A stretch of 64,000 nucleotides of DNA from Chryseobacterium sp. E1 (lineage in GTDB: Bacteria; Bacteroidota; Bacteroidia; Flavobacteriales; Weeksellaceae): positions 4,712,001 through 4,776,000 of the forward strand of contig CP078104.1 in assembly GCA_019203745.1 (NCBI GenBank), read 5' to 3'. Under the pieces are notes generated by a model. That model searched no databases. It was not told the DNA's origin and saw nothing but the letters and a program-made list of their open reading frames with translations. Positions 34,206 to 44,546 of this stretch are shown here, one piece after another. Each line of letters starts with the position of its first letter. Within the stretch, counting starts at the first letter, position 1. The position numbers and the translations under genes were made by a program.

Positions 34206-34294
34206 GAGGTATGGTGTAAAGCGTTATTTTAAAATTTTAATTTCTTCTATCAGTTTATTTTCCTTATTTAGTGAAATCAGTGTGGATGTGAAAA

Positions 34295-36327
34295 TTATTT
34301 CTTGTGTTTTGGGATCAGCAGATCTCCTGGCTTATTGTATAACTTAAATCCGGATAAACAAAATCCAGCGACCGGTTTTCCTGGCCCCGGAGCTGAAAAA
34401 ATTCTGATTCCTGTTCCTTATCAGCTAATTTAAATAATTCTCCGGTAGAAAAACAGGGCAGATTATCCCTGAACTGAATATAAGTTTTGGACTTTCTGAA
34501 AGTGATACCCAGCCATTTATTATCATCAGCCTTCATTTTCGGATCAGGTATAGAGTTCAGGACTATTTTGTGCTGAAATTTTTATTGGTTTCCAACGAAA
34601 ACAAAACAACAGAATTGTGATGCAATATTATTTCAGATTCTTCATCCGTTGTTTTATTTTTAATGACAAGCTTTCTCAGCTGAAAATCTTTAAGTTCATC
34701 CGGCTTTTCATAACAGCTGAAAAGAGCTATAAAAGAATGGTCTTCCAGATCTAAAGCCTGATCAGAGTGAAAACCCATTTTAGAATACACCGCATCATAA
34801 ACTTCAATCAGTGCATTATTGAAATTCTGGAAAGATATATCTTTCTTTTCAACGGAAAGAGTTTCGTTGATAAGCTCAATAAGGCTTTGATGAATTTCTG
34901 AAAAAGCAGTTGCAGGAATTGTATATCGGGTAGTGGTTCTTACCACCGGAATATGCTGCCCATCCCATCTTACGAGGTGGTTTCCAAGTCTACCTTTGCC
35001 GGTAGATTCGAATTCAGTGGAATGAAACAGTTCATCGAAAAGGTTTCTTTCTAAAGGAAGAACTATTTTGTGAAATGCTGTATGGCTCATGTTTTTCAGA
35101 TGATTAAAAATTGGTTTTTCGTAATCCCCTGAATTCATGCTGAAATGAACTTTTCCATATTCTATCATATGTTCAGTACTGTTTTCTTCATAATAAGAAT
35201 TTCGCAACTGTTCACGAAGCTCAGGAGTCATTTCTTCAAGCTGGATATACTGACCGTTTTCTTTGATGTAGGTCTGACCTTCTGTATGCATTGCTTCCAG
35301 GTTAGAGCATCGGACTACATAACCCATTCTAACAGGAATCTGATCTACTCCCAGAACAGACGGCCTGATTTCATGAGTATACAGCCTATTGGTAGAAAGC
35401 GGAATCAGAAATGCAGAATCAGGATACAGGGTAACACTGAACTCTTTTTCAAGAGCATCATCTTCAACCGTTTTCTTTAATTTAAAATGAAGCCTTGTCA
35501 GTGCACTGGTCTGTTTATAGCATACATCAAATCTGTCTGTATCTGAAGGTTTCAGCAAATCTGCATTGGAATCATCATAGAACGTACAGAATGCGATGAG
35601 CGCTTCCTTAGGCATGTCTTTGGTTTTATCTGAATGAGCTTTGATTTTGGCTTTTACTTCCTTCGGAGAATCACCTGTTTTCTTTTTGTTTTCATAGATC
35701 TGTACCAGAGCATGGTTCATATCTGTGTTGTATTCAAAAGTATCCTGCACACATTCGTTCAGCAGATTAATGATCTGGGTATCTACCTCCGAAGTTATCC
35801 GTGGGACCTGTTAGATTACTTGAACATCTCAAAAGATGATAATGAAAAGCTTCTCGGCCTGTTTCAGTAGTTTCTTTGGTAATTTTACTGAGATAAATTC
35901 CTTTTCTGAATGCTTTACTTTCTTTATTGGATTCTGTGAGTTCCTGAAAATCATGTTCAGATTTAATTTTCTCAAAGTTGTGGTCCTCGGTAAACAGTTT
36001 TCTGAAATAGACTCCTGCATTACTGATGATCACAGGAACTTCTCCCAGGCTTACAACTTTTGAATTTTGCAGATGATGATCATAATTGACGGACAATTCT
36101 TTTATGATATATACCTTTTGGGTATTGTCTTTAAGAAAGTTCAGATCTCCGCAAACATAAATTTTTTTATTGATGCTGGTGCTCAGATCATCGGGACTGT
36201 TGATTACTGATCCGCAAAAATGATCCGTAAGATATTGAAGTTCGGCATTGGTATCCGGAGCATTCTGCAAAACAAGAAGAACGTTTTTATCTTTTGAGAT
36301 TTTATTTTCTGTAGGTAGTGTAGTCAT
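34295..36327 (-). CDS. Large protein with a 2OG-Fe(II) oxygenase (AlkB-like) core (frame broken)
   Basis: About 677 aa. I recognise a double-stranded beta-helix of 2-oxoglutarate/Fe(II) dioxygenases in the middle: KIKAHSDKTKDMP (~231, HxD iron ligands), NRLYTHEIRPSVLG (~319, distal His), and PVRMGYVVRCS (~334, 2OG-binding Arg). The ~190 residues before it and ~330 after it match nothing I know; the latter hold another possible core, NHLVRWDGQHIPVVRTTTRY. Breaks near 35755-35770, 34550 and 34330. No signal peptide, so probably cytosolic. Nucleic acid or protein hydroxylation/demethylation is possible, but the substrate is unknown. Confidence 0.6.
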
Positions 36328-36491
36328 GTTTATTTGTTATAATGGTATTAGTTGAAATTATTTTAAAATTTGTTACAATTGATTTAAAACCAGTTTTATT
36401 GTAAAGGTCTGAAGTGGTAAATTTTAATTAGACAAAAATAAAAAAACGGAGCCTGAAAACAGACCCCGCCTATACAATTGTTGCGCTAAAA

Positions 36492-37357
36492 TTATTTACC
36501 CAGATAAGATTTAAGGATCTTACTTCTGGTGTTGTGTTTTAGTCTCTTAATCGCTTTTTCTTTGATCTGACGAACTCTCTCTCTTGTAAGATCGAAAGTT
36601 TCACCAATTTCTTCTAAAGTCATTGGGTGTTTTCCGTTCAGTCCGAAGTATAATCTTACCAGGTCAGCTTCTCTTGGAGTAAGCGTGTTCAATGCTCTTT
36701 CGATCTCGATCTGTAGAGATTCAAGCATCAGATCTTTATCCGGGCTAGGTGATTCTCCTGAACGTAATACATCATAAAGATTGGAATCTTCACCTTCTAC
36801 TAAAGGTGCATCCATAGACAGGTGTCTTCCGGAGTTTTTCATTGATTCCTTAATATCTTCCTCGCTCATATCAAGAACTTCAGCCAATTCTTCCGGAGAA
36901 GGTGGTCTTTCATTTTCCTGCTCAAGGTGAGCGTATGCTTTATTGATTTTATTGATGGAACCAATTTTGTTCAACGGAAGCCTTACAATTCTTGATTGCT
37001 CAGCCAGCGCCTGTAAAATTGACTGACGGATCCACCATACTGCATAAGAGATAAATTTGAAACCTCTAGTTTCATCGTACCTTTTGCTGCTTTCATCAGG
37101 CCTAAGTTACCTTCATTGATCAAATCGGGTAAAGAAAGACCTTGATTTTGGTATTGCTTAGATACAGAAACTACGAAACGAAGGTTGGCCTTGATCAATT
37201 TCTCAAGTGCGGCTCTGTCGCCAGCACGTATTCTTTGTGCCAATTCTACTTCCTCGTCCGCAGTGATCAGTTCTACTTTACCAATTTCCTGCAAATACTT
37301 GTCTAATGAAGCAGTTTCCCTGTTGGTAACCTGCTTAGTGATTTTTAATTGTCTCAT
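36492..37357 (-). CDS. rpoD: RNA polymerase primary sigma factor RpoD/SigA (frame broken)
   Basis: The short Bacteroidota form, about 288 aa, without the long region 1.1 of proteobacteria. Visible: ITADEEVELAQRIRAGD (1.2), PDLINEGNLGLMKA (2), LTPREADLVRLYFGLNG (4.1) and ETFDLTRERVRQIKEKAIKR (4.2). One A is missing near 37040: restoring it gives KRYDETRGFKFISYAVWWIR, region 2.3-2.4. It recognises promoters of the TAnnTTTG type seen elsewhere in this window. Confidence 0.97.
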
Positions 37358-37534
37358 TTATTTTTATCCTCAAAAAGAGTTACTATATAATATACGTTTG
37401 AAAACATAAAAAGGTTACACAAGTTTTATTTTTTTGTAAAATTTATGATTTGGAATGAAAAAAGTAGGAGAGTCAGAAAAGAATATAACAGAAAATAAAG
37501 CAAATTAATACCTTATTATAATAACAAATATGCG

Positions 37535-37592
37535 GCCTCCATCATTCTCCTTTGCCGGAGGAGTTTCAATCATAGATTTGACGGGGTGTTTA
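37535..37592. repeat. Dispersed repeat copy (CACCCCGTCAAA ... paired CCTCC/GGAGG)
   Basis: Its reverse complement reads CACCCCGTCAAA, a short A/T-rich stretch, CTCCTCCGGCAAAGGAG. The arrangement repeats that of 9776-9826 with altered bases. Confidence 0.55.
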
Positions 37593-37609
37593 TCCTGAAC
37601 TCCAATAAA

Positions 37610-37633
37610 AAAACGGAACCGAAGTTCCGTTTT
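37610..37633 (-). terminator. Terminator of the S1/P1 nuclease gene
   Basis: On the minus strand the stem AAAACGGAAC with a TTCG loop, identical to 19376-19399 on the plus strand, then T residues. Confidence 0.9.
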
Positions 37634-37671
37634 ATACATTTGAAGTTGTGAGATCAACCGTAGGCTGGTAC

Positions 37672-38463
37672 CTAAAATAAATCATTCAGCACTTTTGCCA
37701 GTCTCAATCCTCCATACAACAATTGTCTTTCCAGAGTTTCGTTGAATTTATATTGGTAATCGTACGACAACTTTGATCCGTCAGGAGTCTGTGCATAGAT
37801 CTTGTTGGCAATTTTATGAGAATCATATAGCCAGTCTTCCAGTGTTCCGGATTGAATCTGCGCTACTTCTTCCTTAGATTTGATATCTAAAAGTTTTGAA
37901 TATTCTGTGTAGCTGTATTTTTGAGAATCTACTAATTTCCCATCCCATACAGAGTGTAAATTGGTTTTGTCCCCGAAATAGGTAACATTGATCTTGTTTC
38001 CACCCAAATCTTCTGCTCTTCCTACGTGAAGTGGCTGTGCCAGGTCTCCCATGATGTGGATCAGGAATATCAAAGCAATTTTTCTATCTTTTGCAGAAGT
38101 TTTTTCATCTTTGATCTGGCTTGACAGGGTGTTGACCTGAGTATAAAGACTCGGTCCCGCCTGCATTTTCAGATTCTGATCAAACGCTTTGAAATCAGTC
38201 TGCGGATCAATATTTACATAATGCCATGAAGAAGCCTGCTTCCATACGCCGGTGGTGTCAGATTTGATGAAATCCGGCCAGTTGGCCCAGTAAGCCAGAC
38301 GTTCTTTGCCCATTATTTTTTTGATTCCTCTTCTTGCCTTTCCGGAAAGGTGGTTCTCTGCGATGTCTGCAATCACTCTGTGACCTGTCAGTCCCCAAGC
38401 ATAAGAATACAGTGAAGAGGAAAAGAATGCTAAAATCAGAATTTTAGAATAAATACTTTTCAT
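37672..38463 (-). CDS. S1/P1-type zinc nuclease, secreted
   Basis: Intact, about 263 aa. After the signal peptide the mature protein starts WGLTGHRVIADIA, where the N-terminal Trp and His are zinc ligands; further ligands lie in YWANWPDFIKSD, SSWHYVN, IHIMGDLAQPLHVG and NLHSVWDG. It degrades single-stranded nucleic acids outside the cytoplasm. ATG 38463 (MKSIYSK) is preferred to the ATG at 38475 because it opens the signal peptide directly. Own promoter and terminator. Confidence 0.94.
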   Translation of the reverse strand: MKSIYSKILILAFFSSSLYSYAWGLTGHRVIADIAENHLSGKARRGIKKIMGKERLAYWANWPDFIKSDTTGVWKQASSWHYVNIDPQTDFKAFDQNLKMQAGPSLYTQVNTLSSQIKDEKTSAKDRKIALIFLIHIMGDLAQPLHVGRAEDLGGNKINVTYFGDKTNLHSVWDGKLVDSQKYSYTEYSKLLDIKSKEEVAQIQSGTLEDWLYDSHKIANKIYAQTPDGSKLSYDYQYKFNETLERQLLYGGLRLAKVLNDLF

Positions 38464-38486
38464 TTTAAATAACAATTTTCAGTCTG

Positions 38487-38494
38487 CAAAGATA
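38487..38494 (-). promoter_or_regulatory. Promoter -7 element for the nuclease gene
   Basis: Minus-strand TATCTTTG, a TAnnTTTG match, ~24 bases before ATG 38463. The rest of the spacer to 38897 is AT-rich and holds no gene or clear repeat; a TATCTTTA at ~38866-38873 may drive the T6SS genes. Confidence 0.6.
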
Positions 38495-38897
38495 CGGCCC
38501 CTTTCCGAATGAGCATACATTATCCGGAATTTATTCCATAAAGATGATATTAATAAAATTTAATTCAGATAAAAAGGAATTGTATTAGGTTTGGGGATAA
38601 ATACAGGCTAAGGCTTACGGATAGAGAGATAATATAATCAAGAATTAAGATAAAAGGAGTGATTCCGCACCAATCTTAACTCTTAACTTAAATTCATAAA
38701 ATACTGATACTGAATCTGAAACTTTAAATTTTAAACCTTGAGCAAAATCATATATTACCGTATTTTTACGGAAATTACTTAAAATTATTCCTTTTAATGT
38801 CAATAAATTAGTATTTTTAGGATAAAATTATTAGTAAAATATTTTTTCAAACTTACGAGATATATTATCTTTACAAGTCATAATCAGAGGAAACACT

Positions 38898-39836
38898 ATG
38901 TATGAGAATAATATTGTAGATATGCATTACAATAAGCTGCAGACAGACTTTAAGGCTGAAGCTGTGGCTGTTAATCTTTTGAAATACCACCGGACGGTAA
39001 GCAATATATTTATTGACAGGGTTGGAGTGAACGACCGTGCTTATCTGAAGGATATCAAGAGTATTTCAAGCAGCTATTTAGGATTTGACGAGGAAGTATT
39101 TACCATAGAAAGCTACAGGGAGGGTATTTACGACTATCTTCCGGAGGGACTTTTCCATCCGCCTTCTCTTGGCGCTTCAAGAAAGAATGTAGATACAGTG
39201 GTAGGGAGATCCGGAAACAGAAAAGGGTAGAAGAAGATGCCCGTAAGTTTTTCCGTCCTTTTGAGCTGGAAGTTTTTTTACAGAAATCAGTGCTTTACTT
39301 AAAGAGTCTGAGTTTGATATTACAAGCAATACGGATGCGTTGCTGGATACGGTGAGTGAGCTATGGCCACTGGTCAGAATGCTCGATAAGCAGAGCGCTT
39401 ACATTTTTATGCATATTTTACCGTTTTTCCATCAGATCAGGGAGATAAAAGATGGTTTGAAAGATGTATGACTGCATTTCTGCAGGTACCGGTAGAAGTT
39501 ACTTTTTCTCCGAATGTTATCGATGAAATTGAAAAGAATGACGATTCTATGCTATTGGGGAATTCAAGGCTGGGCGTTACCTACATCCCAAGCGGAAGGC
39601 ATATGGACGGGCAGCGGAACTGGGTTGTGAATATAGGACCTATCCCTTATGAGGAGATGAAAAAATACATCCCGGGAAGTCCGTTCAGAAAAGTGCTTCA
39701 GGCTTTGTATGACTATTTCCTTCCGGTGACTGTAGACGTGGAAGAAAATTTTGTCACAGAAAAGGTAGAATATTCATTCAGTCTTGAGGATGACGACAGA
39801 AACGCAAGCCGCCTTGGATACTCTACATTCCTCTAA
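38898..39836 (+). CDS. tssG: Type VI secretion baseplate protein TssG, Bacteroidota T6SS-iii type (frame broken)
   Basis: About 313 aa joined, no signal peptide or membrane segment. The N-terminus DMHYNKLQTDFKAEAVAVNL, then LPEGLFHPPSLG, and NIGPIPYEEMKKYIPGS with a C-terminal FLPVTVDVEENFV match the divergent TssG of the Bacteroidota system, whose proteobacterial relatives join TssK to the baseplate wedge. Breaks near 39205-39215, 39275 and 39455. First of three genes in a row encoding parts of the same machine. Confidence 0.75.
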
Positions 39837-39890
39837 ATTATTTTATTATATTTACAACGACCAACACAATATAAATTCGAAAAGAAACAA

Positions 39891-40792
39891 ATGGAAATTT
39901 CTTCAGTAAAAGGTATTTTTTTAAGGTATATCTTAATGCCTTTGATCGCAATTATTATGATGTTTATACTCGGTATAATCAGGCGGAATAAACCTGCGAT
40001 AAAAATTAAAGTAATTATTGTATACGTTCTTCTGTGCAGTTTATGTCTGGCTCTGCCTGGCGTTTTCGGGTTTGCCGGAAATCTTTTAATCCGGAATGGT
40101 ATCTTGTAGCACAGGTGATCTACCTTATTTTCGGGATTATCCATGTCAATTTATTACACAAATATTTCAAAAAGCATTTTGATTCTCTGGCGATGAGCAT
40201 TTTGTTCGAGTCTATTCTTTCATTAACGTGTATCGTTTTGGGAGGTTACCTGTTTACCCTTCTTTTCAAATGGATGAGTAATGGACTGGGAAATGCGGTA
40301 ATGGCAGCCACAAGTATGCTGATCTTTGTAGTTCCTATGGTATTTTATTACTGCTACATTCAGTTTATCAGTATTCCTTTTGATATTTATAAAACATGGA
40401 GGTATTCTCCTGAGCAGAAGCTTCCTGATTTTGAAGGAGCAGATTTTGACAGACTGATGGTACTGAACGTTGAGCTGAGCAAAAAGCTTGAAGATGCCAA
40501 CCGTTTCAGAATTAAAGCAAAAACCCTTCCAACGGGTGTTACTTTCGGAGACTGGTTTTACAGGGTAGTGGATGATTACAACCATAAGAATCCGGGATCT
40601 GTTATTCACCTTTCAGATGAAGGAAATGAGCCGTATTACTGGATCTTTTATACTAAAAAATCGTTTTTCAGTTTTAGAAAATATATAGATTTCGACCAGG
40701 ACATCACTACAAACAACATTTCTGAAAATGAAGTGGTTATTTGTAAAAGAGTCATTCAGCATGAAGAGGAGGGAGTCGCAAGAAAAGCATAA
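39891..40792 (+). CDS. tssN: Type VI secretion membrane protein TssN, T6SS-iii specific (frame broken)
   Basis: About 300 aa. Five hydrophobic segments in the first 160 residues (YILMPLIAIIMMFILGII; VLLCSLCLALPG; LSLTCIVLGGYLF) and a soluble C-terminal domain (PEQKLPDFEGADFDRLMVL). T6SS-iii lacks TssJ/L/M and uses TssN and partners as the envelope anchor. Break near 40085. It lies between the TssG-like and TssK genes, as expected for this system. Identified by topology and position as well as sequence feel. Confidence 0.72.
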
Positions 40793-40818
40793 TCACAAAA
40801 ACTTAAAAGTATTTTAAC

Positions 40819-41958
40819 ATGATACAACCTATTAAACATTTTGCAATCAACTGGGTGGATGGGATGAAAGTTTCCCAAAGACACCTTAATGATCAGGATA
40901 ATTTCTTAATTGATACCATCAGAGATTCCAATTCACTTGGGATTACTACATATAACTACGGGCTTCTGCCGATCTCTACTGAATTTACAGACAGAACGAT
41001 TTTTGACGTTCATAATACCGCAACCAATGATGTACAGCTTGTTATCAAGCGTTGCAGTGCTGTGACTATGGCAGGATACCGTATTGAACTGACAGACAGA
41101 AGGATCAGCGTGAAGTCTTTGGCGAAATCCATGAATGAAGAGCAGGCAGACGGAGAATATTATATTTTAATTTCTGTAAATCCTTTTGACAAGGTTCCTT
41201 TCGGGGATATTGACCCGGAAGAGATTCCGCCACGCCATCCAAGTGCACAGCCGAATCATCATATTGAGCTATTACCTGTAACTTCTCTGAACAGCAGCTA
41301 TTCCGGAGGGAATTATCTGATTATCGGAAAAGTGGATTTAAAAGCAAATATTGCTCAGGTAGATTCCAATTTTATTCCGCCTTGTACTTCTATCCAGAGC
41401 CATCCGGCATTGGTAGACTATTACAGCAGCTTTGCAAAGTCGATAGGGAATCTGCAGCAGTATGCGTTCAAAATCATTCAGAAAGCCTCTCATAAGAATC
41501 AGAATACGGCATTGGCACAGAATGTTAAATTCTTATGTACTACCATGGTGAATACGTTTGGAGATATGTATTTCCAGTTCAGAAATATCACACCATGGCA
41601 ACCTCCTGTATTTTTGATCGAATCTTTTGCAAGACTGGCGCTTCATCTATATAATTCTACTCAGCTACTTGTTCCTGCCGAGCTGGAAGAGATGCTGAAC
41701 TACAGCTTGGAGTGGAGTGAGATTGCGCCTCACACTTTACTGAACCAGCTTTCTATTGTAGCAGAAACCAATTATGACCACCACAACTGCGGAGAACCTT
41801 TGGTTTATATTCAGCAGATGCTGAGAAGTCTTGAGACTATTTTCGCTAAACTGAGTGAGCTTGATTACATCGGTCAGAGAAAAGAAAATATCATCGTTAA
41901 TGAGCAGGAAGTTTCTACCAACACCAATCCTAAGAGAGGATGGAGTGTATTGGATTAA
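40819..41958 (+). CDS. tssK: Type VI secretion baseplate protein TssK
   Basis: 379 aa, intact. N-terminal KHFAINWVDGMKVSQRHLND is the family signature (adaptor between baseplate and membrane complex), followed by IRDSNSLGITTYNYGLLPIS and, late, a C-terminal domain after LNQLSIVAETNYDHH. Third gene of the T6SS block; terminator at 41983. No other T6SS component (TssB, TssC, ClpV, VgrG, Hcp) is in the window, so these would have to lie elsewhere. Confidence 0.82.
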   Translation: MIQPIKHFAINWVDGMKVSQRHLNDQDNFLIDTIRDSNSLGITTYNYGLLPISTEFTDRTIFDVHNTATNDVQLVIKRCSAVTMAGYRIELTDRRISVKSLAKSMNEEQADGEYYILISVNPFDKVPFGDIDPEEIPPRHPSAQPNHHIELLPVTSLNSSYSGGNYLIIGKVDLKANIAQVDSNFIPPCTSIQSHPALVDYYSSFAKSIGNLQQYAFKIIQKASHKNQNTALAQNVKFLCTTMVNTFGDMYFQFRNITPWQPPVFLIESFARLALHLYNSTQLLVPAELEEMLNYSLEWSEIAPHTLLNQLSIVAETNYDHHNCGEPLVYIQQMLRSLETIFAKLSELDYIGQRKENIIVNEQEVSTNTNPKRGWSVLD

Positions 41959-41982
41959 CGCAAACTACTTTAAAATACAGAT

Positions 41983-42007
41983 CCCGGACTTTCATCCGGG
42001 TTTTTTT
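41983..42007 (+). terminator. Terminator of tssG-tssN-tssK
   Basis: CCCGGA pairs with TCCGGG (41995-42000), followed by seven T. Confidence 0.85.
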
Positions 42008-42094
42008 ATGAGTAATAACACTAAAAAGTAATACAATATAAAAGGGTATGCTCTGATGTTCTGATAACAAAAATATGAATTCCTATATCATTTA

Positions 42095-42130
42095 AAATTT
42101 CAGCCCCGGCATTCGCCGGGGCTGAAATTT
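42095..42130 (-). terminator. Strong hairpin after the metallo-beta-lactamase gene
   Basis: A 16-base perfect stem from AAATTTCAGCCCCGGC with an ATTC loop. It lies just past the stop codon of the minus-strand gene. Confidence 0.9.
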
Positions 42131-42131
42131 T

Positions 42132-42852
42132 TTATTTTTTATTAAGAAGTTCAAGAGTATGTTCTACATGGCCTCCGCCTTTCCATTCATCATGTCCGGG
42201 AATCACCAGGTTTGCTTTTGAATATTTGGATTTCAGTTTATTGATGGTCTTTGGCCATTGTTCTACATTGGCTTCTTTGATATATCCAAGGTCTGTTGCA
42301 GATTTACTTTTTACAAGGCATCCGCCATCCAGAACATTGTATTTGGGGAACCATACCACTACATTATCGGCAGTATGCCCTTCACCAAGAAAATCCACCA
42401 CAAATTCCTCACCTCCAATGCGATAAGGCTTTCCGGTTTTAATGATCTCTGTGGAGGTAGCTTTCCGTCTTTTTCAGGAATTCATTGGTTTTGGCAGTGG
42501 CGTAGGTTTTAATTCCTTTATTGTTAAAAAGCTCAGATCTCCGGCACGGTCATCATGAGAATGAGTGGCAAATACAGCAACCACGGGTAAATGGTGACGT
42601 TTTTGGATGGTATCCATCAGGCTTTGATATTGTACCTTTTCCCATGGAACGTCAAATAAGACAACTCCTTTTTGGGTAACAAGATATACGGAATTGGCAG
42701 AGTATTCTTTACCTCCGAATACTCCAAAAGTTTTATAAATATGTAAGTTTTTTTTTTTTAATAGGAGGCTCAATGACAAAATCTTTTACCTGTGCATTTG
42801 CAAAAGGGCTCAACAACATGGAGACAATAAAAAACTGAATGCTTTTTTTCAT
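42132..42852 (-). CDS. blaIND: Subclass B1 metallo-beta-lactamase of the IND/CGB type (frame broken)
   Basis: Zinc carbapenemase, about 240 aa, hydrolysing penicillins, cephalosporins and carbapenems in the periplasm. Signal peptide MKKSIQFFIVSMLLSPFANA and the start of the mature protein (QVKDFVIEPPI) are those I know from IND-1. Zinc ligands: FATHSHDDRAGD (HxHxD), GEGHTADN, DGGCLVKS (Cys), PGHDEWKGG. Breaks in a 12-A run at 42748-42759 and near 42505 and 42460. In C. indologenes and C. gleum these are intrinsic chromosomal genes. I cannot separate IND from CGB by eye. Confidence 0.92.
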
Positions 42853-43005
42853 AATTTTTAAAGGTAATAGTTAAAGTTTAGGACTTGCAGGAGATATGAA
42901 ACCTCCACAGAAGATTTTGCAAACCTAATCATTTTAAAGCAACAGATTCTTTTTAAAGCCGAATTTAACCGTTTTTTAACGCATTGAGTCAATTCGTATT
43001 CATAT

Positions 43006-43478
43006 TTATATCAACAGATCTAAAGGCACATCAAGGCCGGATTTTACTGTATTCATCGTAACTAAGGTCCTGAAATGCTTAATGTTTTCGTTGCTGTAAA
43101 ATATTCTGCGGGTCAGAATTTCGTAATCTTTCATAGAGGGAACAACAATGATCAGAACAAAATCTGACTCACCGGTTACATAATAACATTGCTGTACTTC
43201 ACTAGCAGCAGTGAATAATGCCTGAGCTTCATCAATAAGATGTATTTTATCTCTTTCCAGAAAGACTTCTACAATAAGGGTTACCGAATGACTGAGCTTT
43301 CTGTATCAATAACAGATACATCAGCTTTAATGATTTCTGTTTCACGCATTCTTTTGATACGTCTTTGGACAGCAGCAGCTGATAAACCAATAGTGTCTCC
43401 GATATCACGTTGTGGAGTAAGATTATTTTTCTGTAGTATCTTGAGAATTGAAATGTCAAAAGGGTCCAGCTCATTCAT
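43006..43478 (-). CDS. Lrp/AsnC-family transcriptional regulator (frame broken)
   Basis: About 157 aa: N-terminal helix-turn-helix (DPFDISILKILQKNNLTPQRD, GLSAAAVQRRIKRM) and a C-terminal RAM ligand domain (CYYVTGESDFVLIIVVPSMKDYE). Break near 43280. ATG 43478 (MNELDPFD) is the normal family start. It is divergent from an EamA exporter gene 112 bp away, the common arrangement in which an Lrp regulator controls an amino acid exporter. Confidence 0.93.
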
Positions 43479-43589
43479 TTTTTTAAAATTAAAAGATTGA
43501 TGAAACAAAATTGCAAATAATTGCTCAAATTTCGTTAAAAACCAAGCAGTATTTGACGCAATTTTGCACTTTAAATACGATTTGAACTC

Positions 43590-44494
43590 ATGAATATTGT
43601 AAAAGGATTTTGTTTGGCTGTTTTGGCAGCATTATTTTGGGAGTATCCGGAACATTTGCCCAGTTTCTTTTTCAGCAACGGGGATTAATATTGAATGGAT
43701 GATTACAATGAGACTTCTTGTTTCAGGTTTTTTCTACTTGTTTTTGCAAAGTTTGGAGAAAAATCAGATCTTTTGATATCTGGAAAAATAAAAAGGATGC
43801 TGTACAGCTTATCATTTTCAGTATAACAGGGATGCTGGCTGTTCAGTACACTTATTTTGCTGCGATTAAGCATTCCAATGCCGCAACTGCTACGGTTTTA
43901 CAGTATGCAGGACCTGTAATTATTGCCATATATCTTGCTTTTAAAAACAAAAGAGTTCCTGTTTTTCTGGAAATAATAGCCATTGTTCTGGCAGTATTGG
44001 GAACAGTATTGCTTGTTACTCATGGAGATATTTCAAGTTTATCAATTTCCGGAGCTGCTTTGTTTTTTGGTTTGGCTTCTGCTGTATCTCTGGCTATTTA
44101 TACCCTACAGCCGGTAAAACTTCTTTCAAAGTATAAATCTTCTTTGATCATTGGATGGGGAATGTTATGTGGTGGAATTGTGTTCAGTTTTGTAAAAGCT
44201 CCATGGCAGGTAGAAGGTACTTGGGATTTACAGGCATTCGGGTACACTGCTTTTATTGTAATTTTGGGTACTTTGGTGGCTTTTTATGCTTATTTATCTG
44301 CTGTGAAGATTATTGGAGGGCAGAAAACAAGTCTTCTTGCTTCTATGGAACCTCTTTCGGCAACGGTTTTAGCCGTGTTATGGCTTAATGTTTCTTATTC
44401 TACGGTGGACTGGGTCGGGAGTCTTTTTATTATATCAACCGTTTTTTTATTGAGTATAAAACCAAAGAAGATCAAACCTGTAGAGGAGCATTGA
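43590..44494 (+). CDS. EamA/DMT-family exporter (frame broken near start)
   Basis: About 302 aa, ten hydrophobic segments. FWGVSGTFAQFLFQQRGI at the start, ATATVLQYAGPVIIAIYLAF, and GGQKTSLLASMEPLSATVLA in the second EamA repeat. Breaks near 43640 and 43730. Divergent from the Lrp-type regulator, so an amino acid exporter regulated by it is likely. Followed by a terminator. Confidence 0.92.
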
Positions 44495-44516
44495 AATTAA
44501 TAGAATATGATAGAAT

Positions 44517-44546
44517 AAAAAAACAGTGATTTTCACTGTTTTTTAC
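44517..44546. terminator. Bidirectional terminator between exporter and DtxR-type regulator
   Basis: AAACAGTGA pairs with TCACTGTTT and is bordered by A and T runs. Confidence 0.88.

Noticed and set aside
37672..41958. S1/P1 nuclease as a T6SS effector
   Set aside because: It has its own signal peptide, promoter and terminator on the opposite strand; T6SS effectors normally lack Sec signals.
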